Part shown: positions 55,324 through 63,826 of the stretch, piece after piece
Position numbering within the stretch: position 1 is the first letter of the stretch
How the letters are laid out: each line of letters starts with the position of its first letter
Origin: Paenibacillus sp. NEAU-GSW1
GTDB lineage: Bacteria; Bacillota; Bacilli; Paenibacillales; Paenibacillaceae
Direction: 5' to 3'
Assembly: GCF_009737085.1 (NCBI RefSeq)
Contig: NZ_WOVL01000013.1
Location: 62,001 to 126,000 of the forward strand
DNA length: 64,000 nt
The notes under the pieces: generated by a model
What the model saw: the letters and a program-made list of their open reading frames with translations, nothing else
Databases searched by the model: none
Told to the model about the DNA's origin: nothing
Program-made: the position numbers and the translations under genes

Positions 55324-55465
55324 ATGAAAACGGTTTCCTGGAGGGGTGAATTTTGTTCGATAGATGTAAACGGTTTCCGCAACGATGGAGACGGCTATCC
55401 CTCTCGTATTACCAAAGAAAGCGTTTACTATATAATCCATAGAAAGCTAGACGTAAACGTTTGCA
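55324..55465 (+). promoter_or_regulatory. Four cre/LacI-type operator-like boxes
   Basis: ATGAAAACGGTTTCC (55324-55338), ATGTAAACGGTTTCC (55364-55378), AAGAAAGCGTTTACT (55415-55429) and ACGTAAACGTTTGCA (55451-55465). Each matches the CcpA cre consensus WTGNAANCGNWNNCW except at one position. The third lies in the spacer of the candidate promoter and the fourth in the leader, positions expected for carbon-catabolite or sugar-specific LacI repression of the ABC importer. Confidence 0.75.
55409..55436 (+). promoter_or_regulatory. Candidate promoter of the sugar ABC importer
   Basis: TTACCA (55409-55414), 16-bp spacer occupied by a cre-like box, perfect TATAAT (55431-55436). 75 bp before the first permease start. 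The 55187-55323 stretch upstream shows no gene. Confidence 0.55.
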
Positions 55466-55511
55466 AAGGTCAGAGCTTAGCAAGCAAAACTTATTTACTC
55501 GGGGGGATATC

Positions 55512-56465
55512 ATGAAAACGGTCCATCATACGCAAGGATCGCTGGCAAGACAAAGAGGCAGCCTCATCCCGGATCGCTATCGGTTGTTTTTGTTCGCGCT
55601 TCCATTTTTGATTCTGATTTTGGTGTTTAGTTATTTTCCGCTTTATGGATGGGTTTACTCGTTCTACAATTACCGCCCGGGCTTCTCGCTTGGCGAGACA
55701 GAGTTTGTAGGCCTCCAATGGTTCAAATCGATTATCTCAAGCCCAACGCAAACACAAGAAGTGCTTCGCGTTATGAGGAATACGTTTGCGATGAGCGCTC
55801 TGGGCATTATCACTTCAATTTTTCCTGTTATATTTGCCGTCTTGCTGACGGAGATCAAATCGGTCTGGTACAAAAAGCTGGTGCAAGTGCTGACGACGCT
55901 TCCGAACTTCATTAGCTGGGTGCTTGTCTATTCGATCGCATTCATGATGTTTAATACCGACAGCGGTATTATCAATAAATTGATGATTAATCTTGGCTTA
56001 CAAGATGCACCGATCAATTACCTGGCATCAGACAATCATACTTGGCTTTCGATGACGCTATGGGGCATTTGGAAGGGGCTAGGCTGGGGCGCAATTTTGT
56101 ATATGGCAGCGATTTCTTCTATTGATCAAGAATTGTATGACGCAGCAAAGGTTGACGGTGCAGGACGCTTCCGGATGATCTGGCATATTACCGTTCCAGG
56201 CATTATGCCAACGTTCTTTGTCTTACTGCTCTTGTCCATCGCTAACTTTATCAATAACGGTTTGGAACAGTTTTTCGTCTTCCAGAATCCGATCAATAAA
56301 GACCATATCGAAGTGCTTGATTTGTATGTGTACAATACCGGCTTGCTTGGCTTTAACTTCTCGTTCGCGACAGCCATCAGCATGTTGAAATCACTTGTTA
56401 GTATTATGCTTCTGTTCTTCGCCAATTCGATGTCCAAACTCGTCCGCGGCGAATCGATTATTTGA
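55512..56465 (+). CDS. ABC transporter permease, LplB/YteP type
   Basis: 317 aa, six TM helices. EAA loop YDAAKVDGAGRFRMIWHITV sits where the ATPase docks. Resembles LplB/YteP permeases for complex carbohydrates. GGGGGGAT before ATG 55512; upstream in-frame codons would overlap the last cre-like box. First gene of a permease-permease-binding-protein operon. No ATPase gene is nearby; such importers usually share an MsmX-type ATPase. Confidence 0.92.
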   Translation: MKTVHHTQGSLARQRGSLIPDRYRLFLFALPFLILILVFSYFPLYGWVYSFYNYRPGFSLGETEFVGLQWFKSIISSPTQTQEVLRVMRNTFAMSALGIITSIFPVIFAVLLTEIKSVWYKKLVQVLTTLPNFISWVLVYSIAFMMFNTDSGIINKLMINLGLQDAPINYLASDNHTWLSMTLWGIWKGLGWGAILYMAAISSIDQELYDAAKVDGAGRFRMIWHITVPGIMPTFFVLLLLSIANFINNGLEQFFVFQNPINKDHIEVLDLYVYNTGLLGFNFSFATAISMLKSLVSIMLLFFANSMSKLVRGESII

Positions 56466-56480
56466 TAAAGGAGGATATCC

Positions 56481-57380
56481 ATGCGCTTGAAACGATCACT
56501 TGGCGATTGGCTGTTTCATTCGGTTAACTATACGGTCTTCGGTTTATTTACGCTCTTGTGCGTATTCCCGTTCTACTATTTGTTCATTAACACGATCAGC
56601 AGCAACGATCTCAGTTCCAGAGGGCTTGTCACGTTCTATCCGAAGGTCATTCATTTTACGAACTATATGGAAGTGCTCAAGCTGAAAGGACTTGCTGACG
56701 CAGCGCTCGTTTCCGTCGGCAGAACAGTTATCGGCACACTGCTCACTGTACTCGCATCGGCGTTTCTCGGCTATCTATTTACGAAAAACAAAATGTGGGG
56801 ACGCAAATACTGGTATCGATTTACGATCATTACGATGTACTTCAACGCAGGCATCATTCCTTGGTACATCATTATGATGAATTTGAACATGACGAACAAT
56901 TACCTCGCTTACATTTTGCCTGCGATTGTATCGCCATTCAATATTATTCTGGTCAAAACATTTATCGAGTCCATCCCCGAGGTGCTTCAGGAATCGGCGG
57001 AAATTGACGGTGCAGGGTACTTAACGATTTTCTCGAAAATCATACTTCCGCTAACGATGCCGATTTTGGCGACGATCGCGATATTCTCAGCTGTATCGCA
57101 ATGGAACTCGTTCACGGATACGCTCTTCCTGATGACCGAAAACAAATACTATACGCTGCAATTCGTGCTGTACAAATATTTGAACGAATCGACGTCGCTG
57201 GCGGCCATTATCCGCAACTCGCAAGGGGCGCTGAGCGGTCTTGATTTAACGAATAAGCAGACGCCTACATCTATTCGTTCTACCGTTTCGATGATCGTCG
57301 TGCTGCCAATTCTGTTCGTTTATCCGTTCTTCCAGCGTTACTTTGTAAAAGGCATGATGATCGGCGCAGTAAAAGGCTAA
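56481..57380 (+). CDS. ABC transporter permease, LplC/YtcP type
   Basis: 299 aa, six TM helices, second permease of the importer. EAA loop ESAEIDGAGYLTIFSKIILP. AAAGGAGGATATCC before ATG 56481, 15 nt after the first permease. Pairs with the preceding permease to form the translocation channel for an oligosaccharide or uronide; the exact sugar cannot be read from sequence. Confidence 0.92.
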   Translation: MRLKRSLGDWLFHSVNYTVFGLFTLLCVFPFYYLFINTISSNDLSSRGLVTFYPKVIHFTNYMEVLKLKGLADAALVSVGRTVIGTLLTVLASAFLGYLFTKNKMWGRKYWYRFTIITMYFNAGIIPWYIIMMNLNMTNNYLAYILPAIVSPFNIILVKTFIESIPEVLQESAEIDGAGYLTIFSKIILPLTMPILATIAIFSAVSQWNSFTDTLFLMTENKYYTLQFVLYKYLNESTSLAAIIRNSQGALSGLDLTNKQTPTSIRSTVSMIVVLPILFVYPFFQRYFVKGMMIGAVKG

Positions 57381-57498
57381 TGAGATGATTTGCTATAAGC
57401 AGGCAATTTGAAGGGAGGTGAAGGGAACCGAACGGAATTGCAGCTGGAACAGGCATAACACAACAAATCGTCCATTTATAAAAAGGGAGGCAAACCGC

Positions 57499-59283
57499 GT
57501 GACCTCAATTCGCAAAAGTATAATGATTGCATTATCGCTAATTATCGTCTTTACGATGGCAGCCGCGTGTTCGAAAAACAATAACGGAGGGAGCAACACG
57601 CCGTCGGAAAAACCGACTGCGTCGGATACGGCTTCGACGGAGCCGACAGAAGCGCCGCGCGAGGAAATTACACTTGACGTATTCTCGATGCTTTCGAACT
57701 TCTCCGGCGAGCAAACAGGCTGGTTCGCGAAAGTCATTAAAGACAAATTCAATATTAACTTGAACATTATCGCGTCCAACCTTGAAGGCGGCGGCGACGT
57801 GAAATTCGCTGCAATGATGGCTTCCGGCGACCTCGGCGACCTTGTCGTATTCGGCGATGACGGCCAAAAATATTTGGACGCCATTAAAGCCGGCATGATC
57901 GTTGACTGGACGAAAGACGGCTTGCTCGACAACTACGGTAAAAACATTTTGCAATATGCGCCTAAAGCAATCGAAAAAAATAAAGCCAACTTCGGCGGCG
58001 GCTCGAGCGTTTACGGCATCGGCTTCGATGTCGGCGAAGACAAACCGGGTCCGTCTGAAGCAAAAGAGCTGACGTACCATCCAAACCTTCGTTGGGACCT
58101 GTACGAAAAATTGGGACGTCCGACGATTACAAAAATGGAAGATTACCTGCCGGTTCTGAAGCAAATGCAAGAGCTGGAGCCTAAATCCGATTCCGGACGT
58201 CCGACTTACGCGTTCTCGATGTGGGCGGATTGGGACGGCAACATGATGATGAATACGAAAGCATGGGCTGGCTTGCACGGCTATGATGAAGGCGACGGCT
58301 TCAACCCTGGCGGCTTCTCGCTGATCTCCGCTGACACGGACGACGTACAAGGCGTCCTGGACGAAGACGGCTACTACCTGCGCGCTCTGAAATTGTACTT
58401 TGACGCGAATCAAATGGGCCTCGTTGACCCGGATTCACCTACGCAAAAATTCGACGACTTCATAAACAAAATGAAAGATGGCCAAATTCTCTTCACTTGG
58501 TTCCCATGGTCGGATGACAGCTTCGACACGCCAGAGCACAGAGAAGCAGGCAAAGGCTTCGCAATTGTTCCATTCGAAGAAGAGCGCACATTCTCGTACG
58601 GCTTCGACCCATACGGCGGCAACCGTGTATATGCAATCGGTTCGAAAGCGAAACATCCGGAGCGCGTAATGGAATTCCTCGACTGGCTGTACAGCCCGGA
58701 AGGTTTCATGATCGCGAACAACGGTCCTGAAGGTCTGGCTTGGGAGCTGAAAGACGGCAAACCGGCGTTGACGGAGTTCGGTCTCAAAGCAATGCCTGCA
58801 AACGAAGAAGCGGTACCTGCAGAGTTCGGCGGCGGCACTTGGAAAGACGGCCGTAACCAAATCAACAACACTACCTTCAAAACAACTACAGTCAATCCTT
58901 TGACTGGCGAACCGTATGACTATCAATTGTGGACGTCGACGCTCGAAAGAGAACCGACGAAAGTGGAAGAAAGCTGGAGAAGCGCAATGGGCGCTCTGAC
59001 GGCGAAAGAATGGCTGGAGAAAAACAACAAGCTGGCTGTTATGAAGCCGCTCTTCACTGGTACTCCGCCAGAAGTTATCGCTCCTGAACTGGAGCAAAAG
59101 AAAGGTCAAGTCGCTCAAGTAATTCGTCAGTTCTCTTGGAAAATGGTATTCGCGAAAAACGAAGCCGAATTCGAGAAGCTGAAAAAAGAAATGATCGAAA
59201 AAGCAAAAGGCCTTGGCTATGACGAGGTTCTGGCTTGGAACATCGAGCAAAACAAAAAAGTGTTCGAATACCGTAAAAAGTAA
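57499..59283 (+). CDS. Extracellular solute-binding lipoprotein (LplA type)
   Basis: 594 aa. Lipoprotein signal with lipobox FTMAAAC; a Ser/Thr-rich linker follows. Long family-1 binding protein typical of LplA/YtcQ partners of these permeases. GTG 57499 with AAAAGGGAGG 8 nt upstream; an in-frame start at 57418 precedes this site and is rejected. Codon usage is strongly biased compared with the regulator next to it, which suggests high expression. Followed by a terminator. Confidence 0.93.
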   Translation: MTSIRKSIMIALSLIIVFTMAAACSKNNNGGSNTPSEKPTASDTASTEPTEAPREEITLDVFSMLSNFSGEQTGWFAKVIKDKFNINLNIIASNLEGGGDVKFAAMMASGDLGDLVVFGDDGQKYLDAIKAGMIVDWTKDGLLDNYGKNILQYAPKAIEKNKANFGGGSSVYGIGFDVGEDKPGPSEAKELTYHPNLRWDLYEKLGRPTITKMEDYLPVLKQMQELEPKSDSGRPTYAFSMWADWDGNMMMNTKAWAGLHGYDEGDGFNPGGFSLISADTDDVQGVLDEDGYYLRALKLYFDANQMGLVDPDSPTQKFDDFINKMKDGQILFTWFPWSDDSFDTPEHREAGKGFAIVPFEEERTFSYGFDPYGGNRVYAIGSKAKHPERVMEFLDWLYSPEGFMIANNGPEGLAWELKDGKPALTEFGLKAMPANEEAVPAEFGGGTWKDGRNQINNTTFKTTTVNPLTGEPYDYQLWTSTLEREPTKVEESWRSAMGALTAKEWLEKNNKLAVMKPLFTGTPPEVIAPELEQKKGQVAQVIRQFSWKMVFAKNEAEFEKLKKEMIEKAKGLGYDEVLAWNIEQNKKVFEYRKK

Positions 59284-59304
59284 TATGGAAGTAAAATGCA
59301 GTTG

Positions 59305-59334
59305 TACAAAGCCCGCCTCGAGCGGGCTTTTGTA
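59305..59334. terminator. Intrinsic terminator after the ABC operon
   Basis: Stem TACAAAGCCCGC / GCGGGCTTTTGTA around CTCGA; short T-run. Confidence 0.85.
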
Positions 59335-59485
59335 TCCTGTCGGTATAGATGGATTCGACTATCGGTTGTATAATGAAAATTCCGACTGTAAGATAAATAA
59401 TTATTAAATCTATTTGCCATCGTTTATTATGAAATCGCTATCAATGATATGAATATACATGAATGCTGACCGAAGGAGGATGGCC

Positions 59486-60892
59486 ATGATTAAAGCGGTA
59501 GTAGTCGACGATGAAAGGCTCGTGCGTAAAGGATTTATCTCATTGATCGACTGGTCCTCATTCGGCATCGTTATCGTTGGGGATGCGGCAGACGGGAAGT
59601 CTGCGTTGGAGCTGCTTGAGCAAGCGGAGCCGGATTTGCTGTTTACCGACATTACGATGCCGGGTATGTCCGGATTTGATTTGATTAAACAAGTGAGAGT
59701 CCGCTTTCCCCGTATACGGTCCGTTGTACTAACCTGCCATCATGAATTTGATTACGTGCAAGAGGCGCTGCGCCTCGGAGCGATTGATTATATTGTGAAG
59801 ACATTGCTGGAACCCGATACAGCAGATGAAGTGATCGGCAGAATCGTCGATCGGATCGGCTGGGAAGCCAATAGCAGAAGCGGTTTCGCGCAGGAAGAGC
59901 AGGAGGAGCGTGTGCCAACGAAAACGGCATTGCTGCTTTCTCCGGCTGTTCCGGATGCGAATGCAAACGAGCTGTTCCAATTGCAGGCTGTTCGCCGTAA
60001 TTCGCTTGTCCAAACAGGCGATTTGTGGATGATTCCCCTTATCCATCCGACACCGGAACAGGAGCTTGTACGTGATTTAGGCATAACGTTGAACAAACGA
60101 TGGCATTTCGCAATGGTTACTGACCTGGCTGATCAGCCGCTGGAGGAAGTAAAAGGCGTCTTTAGCGATAAGCTGGCGAATGAATTGTTCTATATGCCAT
60201 GTTCCGATCGATTGCTTCAACTGTCGTATACAGAGCTGCGGCTTCGTCCCGACGTCAGACAGATGCCAATCGACGAGCTGCAAACTGAAGGCTTCGATTT
60301 GAAATGGACGCTCAGTGTGCCGGATTTTGAAGCCTTTATACGCAAGGTTGAGCAAGGCCGTCCGGAGGCGAAGCACTTGGTCGGCTTTGGCGAAGCCATT
60401 TGCCGCATATGGAGCGGATTGTTGATGAAGCCGCCTGAGGCGGAGCTGCTTTCCGCCGAAATAGCGGCAAACCGTTCATGGAAGGATTGGAAAATATGGC
60501 TAAGGCGTTTCTCCGATCATGCACAGCGTCGGATGTTTGAGCTTTCCTTCTCCAAAGAAGTGATGTATTGCTTAATACGCGCAGTAAGGTATATGCGAAA
60601 TCAATCGAACGGCAAACTGACGCAAACCGATGTCGCCGACTATGTCAAAATGAGCCGCAGTTACTTCAGTCAATGCTTCTCCCGATTTGCGGGCGAACCT
60701 TTCGGCGTGATGCTGCGCGCCATGCGTATCGAAAAAGCGAAAACGCTTCTTGCTGAGACCGATACGCCGGTTTACGAAATTGCCTTTATTGTCGGATTCG
60801 AGGATGAGAAATATTTCAGCAAGCTGTTTCGCGATATTGTCGGTGTGCTGCCTACTGAATTTCGATCCAATGCTTTCGCGGCAAAAGCTTGA
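59486..60892 (+). CDS. Response regulator with AraC-type DNA-binding domain (YesN family)
   Basis: 468 aa. N-terminal REC domain (residues 1-122): acidic pair Asp8-Asp9, phospho-acceptor Asp55 (LLFTDITMPG), Thr83 and Lys105. An unclassified middle (about 130-365) and a C-terminal double HTH AraC domain follow (YVKMSRSYFSQCFSRFAGEP, YEIAFIVGFEDEKYFSKLF). AAGGAGG before ATG 59486. YesN-type regulators usually control neighbouring LplABC-type operons with a YesM-type sensor kinase, but no kinase gene adjoins it here. Confidence 0.92.
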   Translation: MIKAVVVDDERLVRKGFISLIDWSSFGIVIVGDAADGKSALELLEQAEPDLLFTDITMPGMSGFDLIKQVRVRFPRIRSVVLTCHHEFDYVQEALRLGAIDYIVKTLLEPDTADEVIGRIVDRIGWEANSRSGFAQEEQEERVPTKTALLLSPAVPDANANELFQLQAVRRNSLVQTGDLWMIPLIHPTPEQELVRDLGITLNKRWHFAMVTDLADQPLEEVKGVFSDKLANELFYMPCSDRLLQLSYTELRLRPDVRQMPIDELQTEGFDLKWTLSVPDFEAFIRKVEQGRPEAKHLVGFGEAICRIWSGLLMKPPEAELLSAEIAANRSWKDWKIWLRRFSDHAQRRMFELSFSKEVMYCLIRAVRYMRNQSNGKLTQTDVADYVKMSRSYFSQCFSRFAGEPFGVMLRAMRIEKAKTLLAETDTPVYEIAFIVGFEDEKYFSKLFRDIVGVLPTEFRSNAFAAKA

Positions 60893-60927
60893 ACCAATAG
60901 AAGCGTCGGCTTCGCCGGCTATTTGAT

Positions 60928-60964
60928 AAAAAAGGCTGACCTTATTAAAAGGCCAGCCTTTTTC
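60928..60964. terminator. Bidirectional terminator
   Basis: AAAAAAGGCTGACCTT / AAGGCCAGCCTTTTT stem with ATTAAA loop: a T-run on the + strand and a matching A-run serving the minus-strand mini gene. Confidence 0.85.
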
Positions 60965-61001
60965 ATTCCTATTTGGCTGCACTGGCTGCCGCTTCTAAGC
61001 A

Positions 61002-61127
61002 TTAGCAGAAGCAAGAGCGCAGAATGATAACAAGCAAGATGAAAAGAACGAGAACAACGCCTGTACTCGTCCAGAGACCGCCTACATTACCGCAACCAAC
61101 GTTAGCGCCTGCTACAGGGTATCCCAC
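61002..61127 (-). CDS. YjcZ-family sporulation mini protein
   Basis: 41 aa: MGYPVAGANVGCGNVGGLWT, then one hydrophobic segment (GVVLVLFILLVIILR) and CFC at the end, matching the short YjcZ/CsgA-like sporulation membrane peptides of Bacillales. GTG 61127 with AGGAGG 8 nt upstream; the nearby ATG gives only a 10-codon frame. Function unknown. Lies downstream of the gerP operon but with its own ribosome binding site and a 155-nt gap. Confidence 0.82.
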   Translation of the reverse strand: MGYPVAGANVGCGNVGGLWTSTGVVLVLFILLVIILRSCFC

Positions 61128-61282
61128 AGTTCATACCTCCTAAAATTATTGAGAGTGTGAAGCTCAAGCTCACATAAACAATGTATGAAGGAGGCGCGCA
61201 TTTGACTTGGACGTTTGTACGGGTATATTCGCATTTCAACAAATGCCCATCCTGAATTGCGTTAAAATGCGGTTTGCGCAGC

Positions 61283-61732
61283 TTAGCATATGCCGGGCGT
61301 CATTTTCGTTTTTTTATACTGGCGGATATGCTTGATTCGGGACACCGCCATAGTGCGCATGGCGTTGCCTGCTTGCAAGCTTGCGCTTGAGCCGACAGCC
61401 GTTATGATGATACAGCCGACGCTTATTCGCGGCGTACTGTTGCTTCTTGCAATCGATACCGATTCGTAAGTGTCGAATGCGGGATCCTGCAGCACAGGCA
61501 ACGGCCGGCTGAAAATCGAATACGATTCAAAGTAAACTTGACCGGCCGTCGCATGGCTTTCTTCACGCTGCACGGCAAGGGCAGTAAGCGTCGGCGTATA
61601 TTCGCCCCGATCGCCAAACTGGATAATCGCTGCCGAAGAGACGCTTACTATGTTAACAAACCCGATTTCGGCTGTGCGCACCGGAAAGTCCCGATCCAAA
61701 ACCGTTTCCTGCGAATCGCATTTCGGTTGCAT
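61283..61732 (-). CDS. gerPE: Spore germination protein GerPE
   Basis: 149 aa. Contains VNIVSVSSAAIIQFGD and a second similar half (IIITAVGSSASLQAG), characteristic of GerPE. GerP proteins sit in the spore coat and allow germinants to reach the inner-membrane receptors. Starts 3 nt after gerPD; last gene of the operon. Slightly longer than the B. subtilis protein. Confidence 0.88.
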   Translation of the reverse strand: MQPKCDSQETVLDRDFPVRTAEIGFVNIVSVSSAAIIQFGDRGEYTPTLTALAVQREESHATAGQVYFESYSIFSRPLPVLQDPAFDTYESVSIARSNSTPRISVGCIIITAVGSSASLQAGNAMRTMAVSRIKHIRQYKKTKMTPGIC

Positions 61733-61735
61733 GAC

Positions 61736-61966
61736 TTAATCGACATCCTCTTCTTCCAATGATTCGCCGAGCGCTTCGCCTGCGCCCTCCGGCGCCGGAA
61801 ATGGAGCAAGCGGCCCGACGATAAGCGATTCCGGAGGCGTATCGAACATCGAATAGAGCGTCACAAAGTTCGTATCGCCTATTTGCAGAGAAGCGGCGCT
61901 AGAGACGCCTAGCAGTTCAATTGAGCCTACAGTTAAAGCATGATTATGGACTGTGAAATGAATCAT
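61736..61966 (-). CDS. gerPD: Spore germination protein GerPD
   Basis: 76 aa: FTVHNHALTVGSIELLGVSS and IGDTNFVTLYSMFDTPPESL are diagnostic of GerPD. An extra acidic tail (GEALGESLEEEDVD) lengthens it over the usual 58 residues. AGGAGGACTT before ATG 61966. Confidence 0.92.
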   Translation of the reverse strand: MIHFTVHNHALTVGSIELLGVSSAASLQIGDTNFVTLYSMFDTPPESLIVGPLAPFPAPEGAGEALGESLEEEDVD

Positions 61967-62007
61967 TTGAAAAGTCCTCCTAAATTAACCGTATAGGAAT
62001 GAGATCG

Positions 62008-62637
62008 CTATGAATTTTGAAGCTGCCGCAAATATTGCAGCATAGCGGCGTCGGCGTCTTTGGCTGTTTTGGCAAACAGAACGGTTTTCATATCCTCTTC
62101 GGTCAGATCCGAGAAATCGCTTTTGGTTTTTTCCATATAGTATTGAATCCGCGTCGGAAGCTGCTTGCGGATGTCGTTTATGATCATCCGCCGATGGTAA
62201 GGATCAAGCGGGAGCCCGACTTCCTTTTCGTATTGCATCAGCTTTTGCGGCGCGTCGGCCTCCAGGTAACGATCCAGCTTTGCGCGAACCTCGGCGAATG
62301 GAGCATCCGGCGGCGTTATGCTGGAATCTGCTTTCGGATAGGCATTCACATTCGGTACGGCCAACTGCTCGATGTCATCGTGAAGCGAGTTGTCTCCTGG
62401 CGGCGTCATGCCGATATTTAGCGTGCCCTCCAGCTTTTCCACCTTTAATTGATCGAAATGATATTGCAAATTTTCGATGTTATATGTCGGCTTGTTTTCC
62501 AGTTGTTTCAGCTGCTCGCACACTGCGGCCAGCCGTTGCTCAAGCGACAGTATTTGCGCTTCTTGCCGCTGAAGCTTTAGCTGTACCTCATGCGACCATG
62601 CTTGCCATGGGGAGAAGCCGTTCGGCTGCTGCTGCAT
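62008..62637 (-). CDS. gerPC: Spore germination protein GerPC
   Basis: 209 aa, the largest GerP protein. N-terminal coiled coil (LKLQRQEAQILSLEQRLAAV), then YNIENLQYHFDQLKVEKLEG and LNIGMTPPG as in GerPC homologues; the C-terminal half is helical (YHRRMIINDIRKQLPTRIQY). AGGAGG before ATG 62637. Coat permeability role as for the operon. Confidence 0.92.
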   Translation of the reverse strand: MQQQPNGFSPWQAWSHEVQLKLQRQEAQILSLEQRLAAVCEQLKQLENKPTYNIENLQYHFDQLKVEKLEGTLNIGMTPPGDNSLHDDIEQLAVPNVNAYPKADSSITPPDAPFAEVRAKLDRYLEADAPQKLMQYEKEVGLPLDPYHRRMIINDIRKQLPTRIQYYMEKTKSDFSDLTEEDMKTVLFAKTAKDADAAMLQYLRQLQNS

Positions 62638-62654
62638 GAACGATAACCTCCTGT

Positions 62655-62858
62655 TTACGAAGGAATTGGCAAGGGAACGAGAGAAAGCGGGTCTTCCTCG
62701 CCAAGCTGAGCGGCGGGGCCAGTAAACCCGCCTGTATTGTATAGCTGCGATAAAGAACGGATCGAGCCTGCGCTTCCGACTTGCAGTACGGAGCTGTTCG
62801 AGACGCTATCGACGCGCAGCTGCCCTATCGTAATGGTCTGATGAACCGTCCAGTTCAT
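62655..62858 (-). CDS. gerPB: Spore germination protein GerPB
   Basis: 67 aa: NWTVHQTITIGQLRVDSVSN and SSVLQVGSAGSIRSLSQLYN match the conserved GerPB core; a Pro/Leu-rich tail follows. ATG overlaps the gerPA stop (ATGA), indicating coupled translation. Confidence 0.93.
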   Translation of the reverse strand: MNWTVHQTITIGQLRVDSVSNSSVLQVGSAGSIRSLSQLYNTGGFTGPAAQLGEEDPLSLVPLPIPS

Positions 62859-63094
62859 ATGAGGTTCACTCCGTTGCCGATTTCATTTTGCGTTGCGTCC
62901 TGCACGTCAGGGTCCAGCGTATTTGTCGCACTGACGGCATTATTCGAGTTGGCGAGACTGCCGGTTAGGAAAGAGCCTGATCCGGCGTAAGTTTTAGAAA
63001 TGCTGGAAGGCGACAACTGCACGGAATCGCCAAACTGCACGATGGAGCTGGAACCGATACTGACGAATTTTACAAATCCGACTACTGCTGGCAT
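62855..63094 (-). CDS. gerPA: Spore germination protein GerPA/GerPF family (first gene of the operon)
   Basis: 79 aa: MPAVVGFVKFVSIGSSSIVQ, FGDSVQLSPSSISKTYAGSG and an ending with SATNTLDPD, the shared GerPA/GerPF signature. Called gerPA from its position as first gene; no second family member (gerPF) is found after gerPE. AAGAGGTGATCC before ATG 63094. Confidence 0.9.
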   Translation of the reverse strand: MPAVVGFVKFVSIGSSSIVQFGDSVQLSPSSISKTYAGSGSFLTGSLANSNNAVSATNTLDPDVQDATQNEIGNGVNLI

Positions 63095-63144
63095 GCGGGA
63101 TCACCTCTTGGACTTTTCGAGAAAATTGTTTTGCATTTATCGTA

Positions 63145-63171
63145 CATCGTATGCGGCATTCGCCCAGAGGT
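63145..63171 (-). promoter_or_regulatory. Candidate SigK promoter of the gerP operon
   Basis: On the minus strand, AC (63170-63171) then 16 bp then CATACGATG (63145-63153), one base off the SigK -10 CATANNNTA. B. subtilis gerP is transcribed late in the mother cell by SigK. About 50 bp before gerPA. Confidence 0.5.
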
Positions 63172-63261
63172 TCCGCTGACATTTCACTGCTCTCGAGCCG
63201 TCTCGGCTGGATGTAGCGTCTGCGCCTAGAGCGGCATATGCTACAACGGGAGGTGCGGGCT

Positions 63262-63690
63262 ATGGCTTCAAAATGGGATGATTTGGAGCGATGGATGGAA
63301 GGTCAGAAGCTGCCGAAAGGGTTCGAAGTATTGAAGGAGCCGGATTGGGTCGAGCAATTTGTTCGCAAAATGATGACAAAAGCGCTGCCCGAAGCTGCTC
63401 AAGCGATGAACGGGATCGCGGAGGAAGCGACCACCTTTGAAACGCATCATTTTATACTTGTCAAATTTCCATTGCCGGCAGGCACGAAACGAGACGATTT
63501 GAAATTGTTCGTTCGGGAGGATCGGATCAAGGTGGAAGGCTTGCCGGACAACAGGACGGAGACGATTAAGCTGCCAAGGCCGGTAAAGCCGCGCATATGC
63601 AGGGCACTCGTCAAAAACGGAATTTTGCAGGTGAAGCTGCGCAAGCGGCCAGGCACACGCACCTATTATGAAACGACCATTCGCTGGTAG
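63262..63690 (+). CDS. Hsp20/alpha-crystallin-like protein
   Basis: 142 aa. N-terminal helical region (WDDLERWMEGQKLPKGFEVL), then an alpha-crystallin-like beta-sandwich (HFILVKFPLPAGTKRDDLKL, VREDRIKVEGLPDNRTETIK, NGILQVKLRKRPG), though the usual A-x-x-x-N-G-V-L motif appears as ALVKNGILQV. GGGAGGTG before ATG 63262. Divergent from gerP, which suggests a spore-linked role, by position only. Confidence 0.8.
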   Translation: MASKWDDLERWMEGQKLPKGFEVLKEPDWVEQFVRKMMTKALPEAAQAMNGIAEEATTFETHHFILVKFPLPAGTKRDDLKLFVREDRIKVEGLPDNRTETIKLPRPVKPRICRALVKNGILQVKLRKRPGTRTYYETTIRW

Positions 63691-63826
63691 CGGGCTCGGT
63701 AAGCCGGCAGAAGGCAATGGTCGTTTTTGTCACGAAATCGACCGGGTTTACAGCTGGATTATAGCCGCTCTATCCCTTATAATGCTATATAGCAAGCGGA
63801 ACGGAAAATTAAGGAGAGTGTAAGTC

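Noticed and set aside
57538-58413. 291-codon minus-strand ORF, and a similar one at 58435-59250
   Set aside because: Both are antisense to the solute-binding protein gene, whose strong codon bias leaves opposite frames open; no ribosome binding sites and Phe/Arg-rich sequence.
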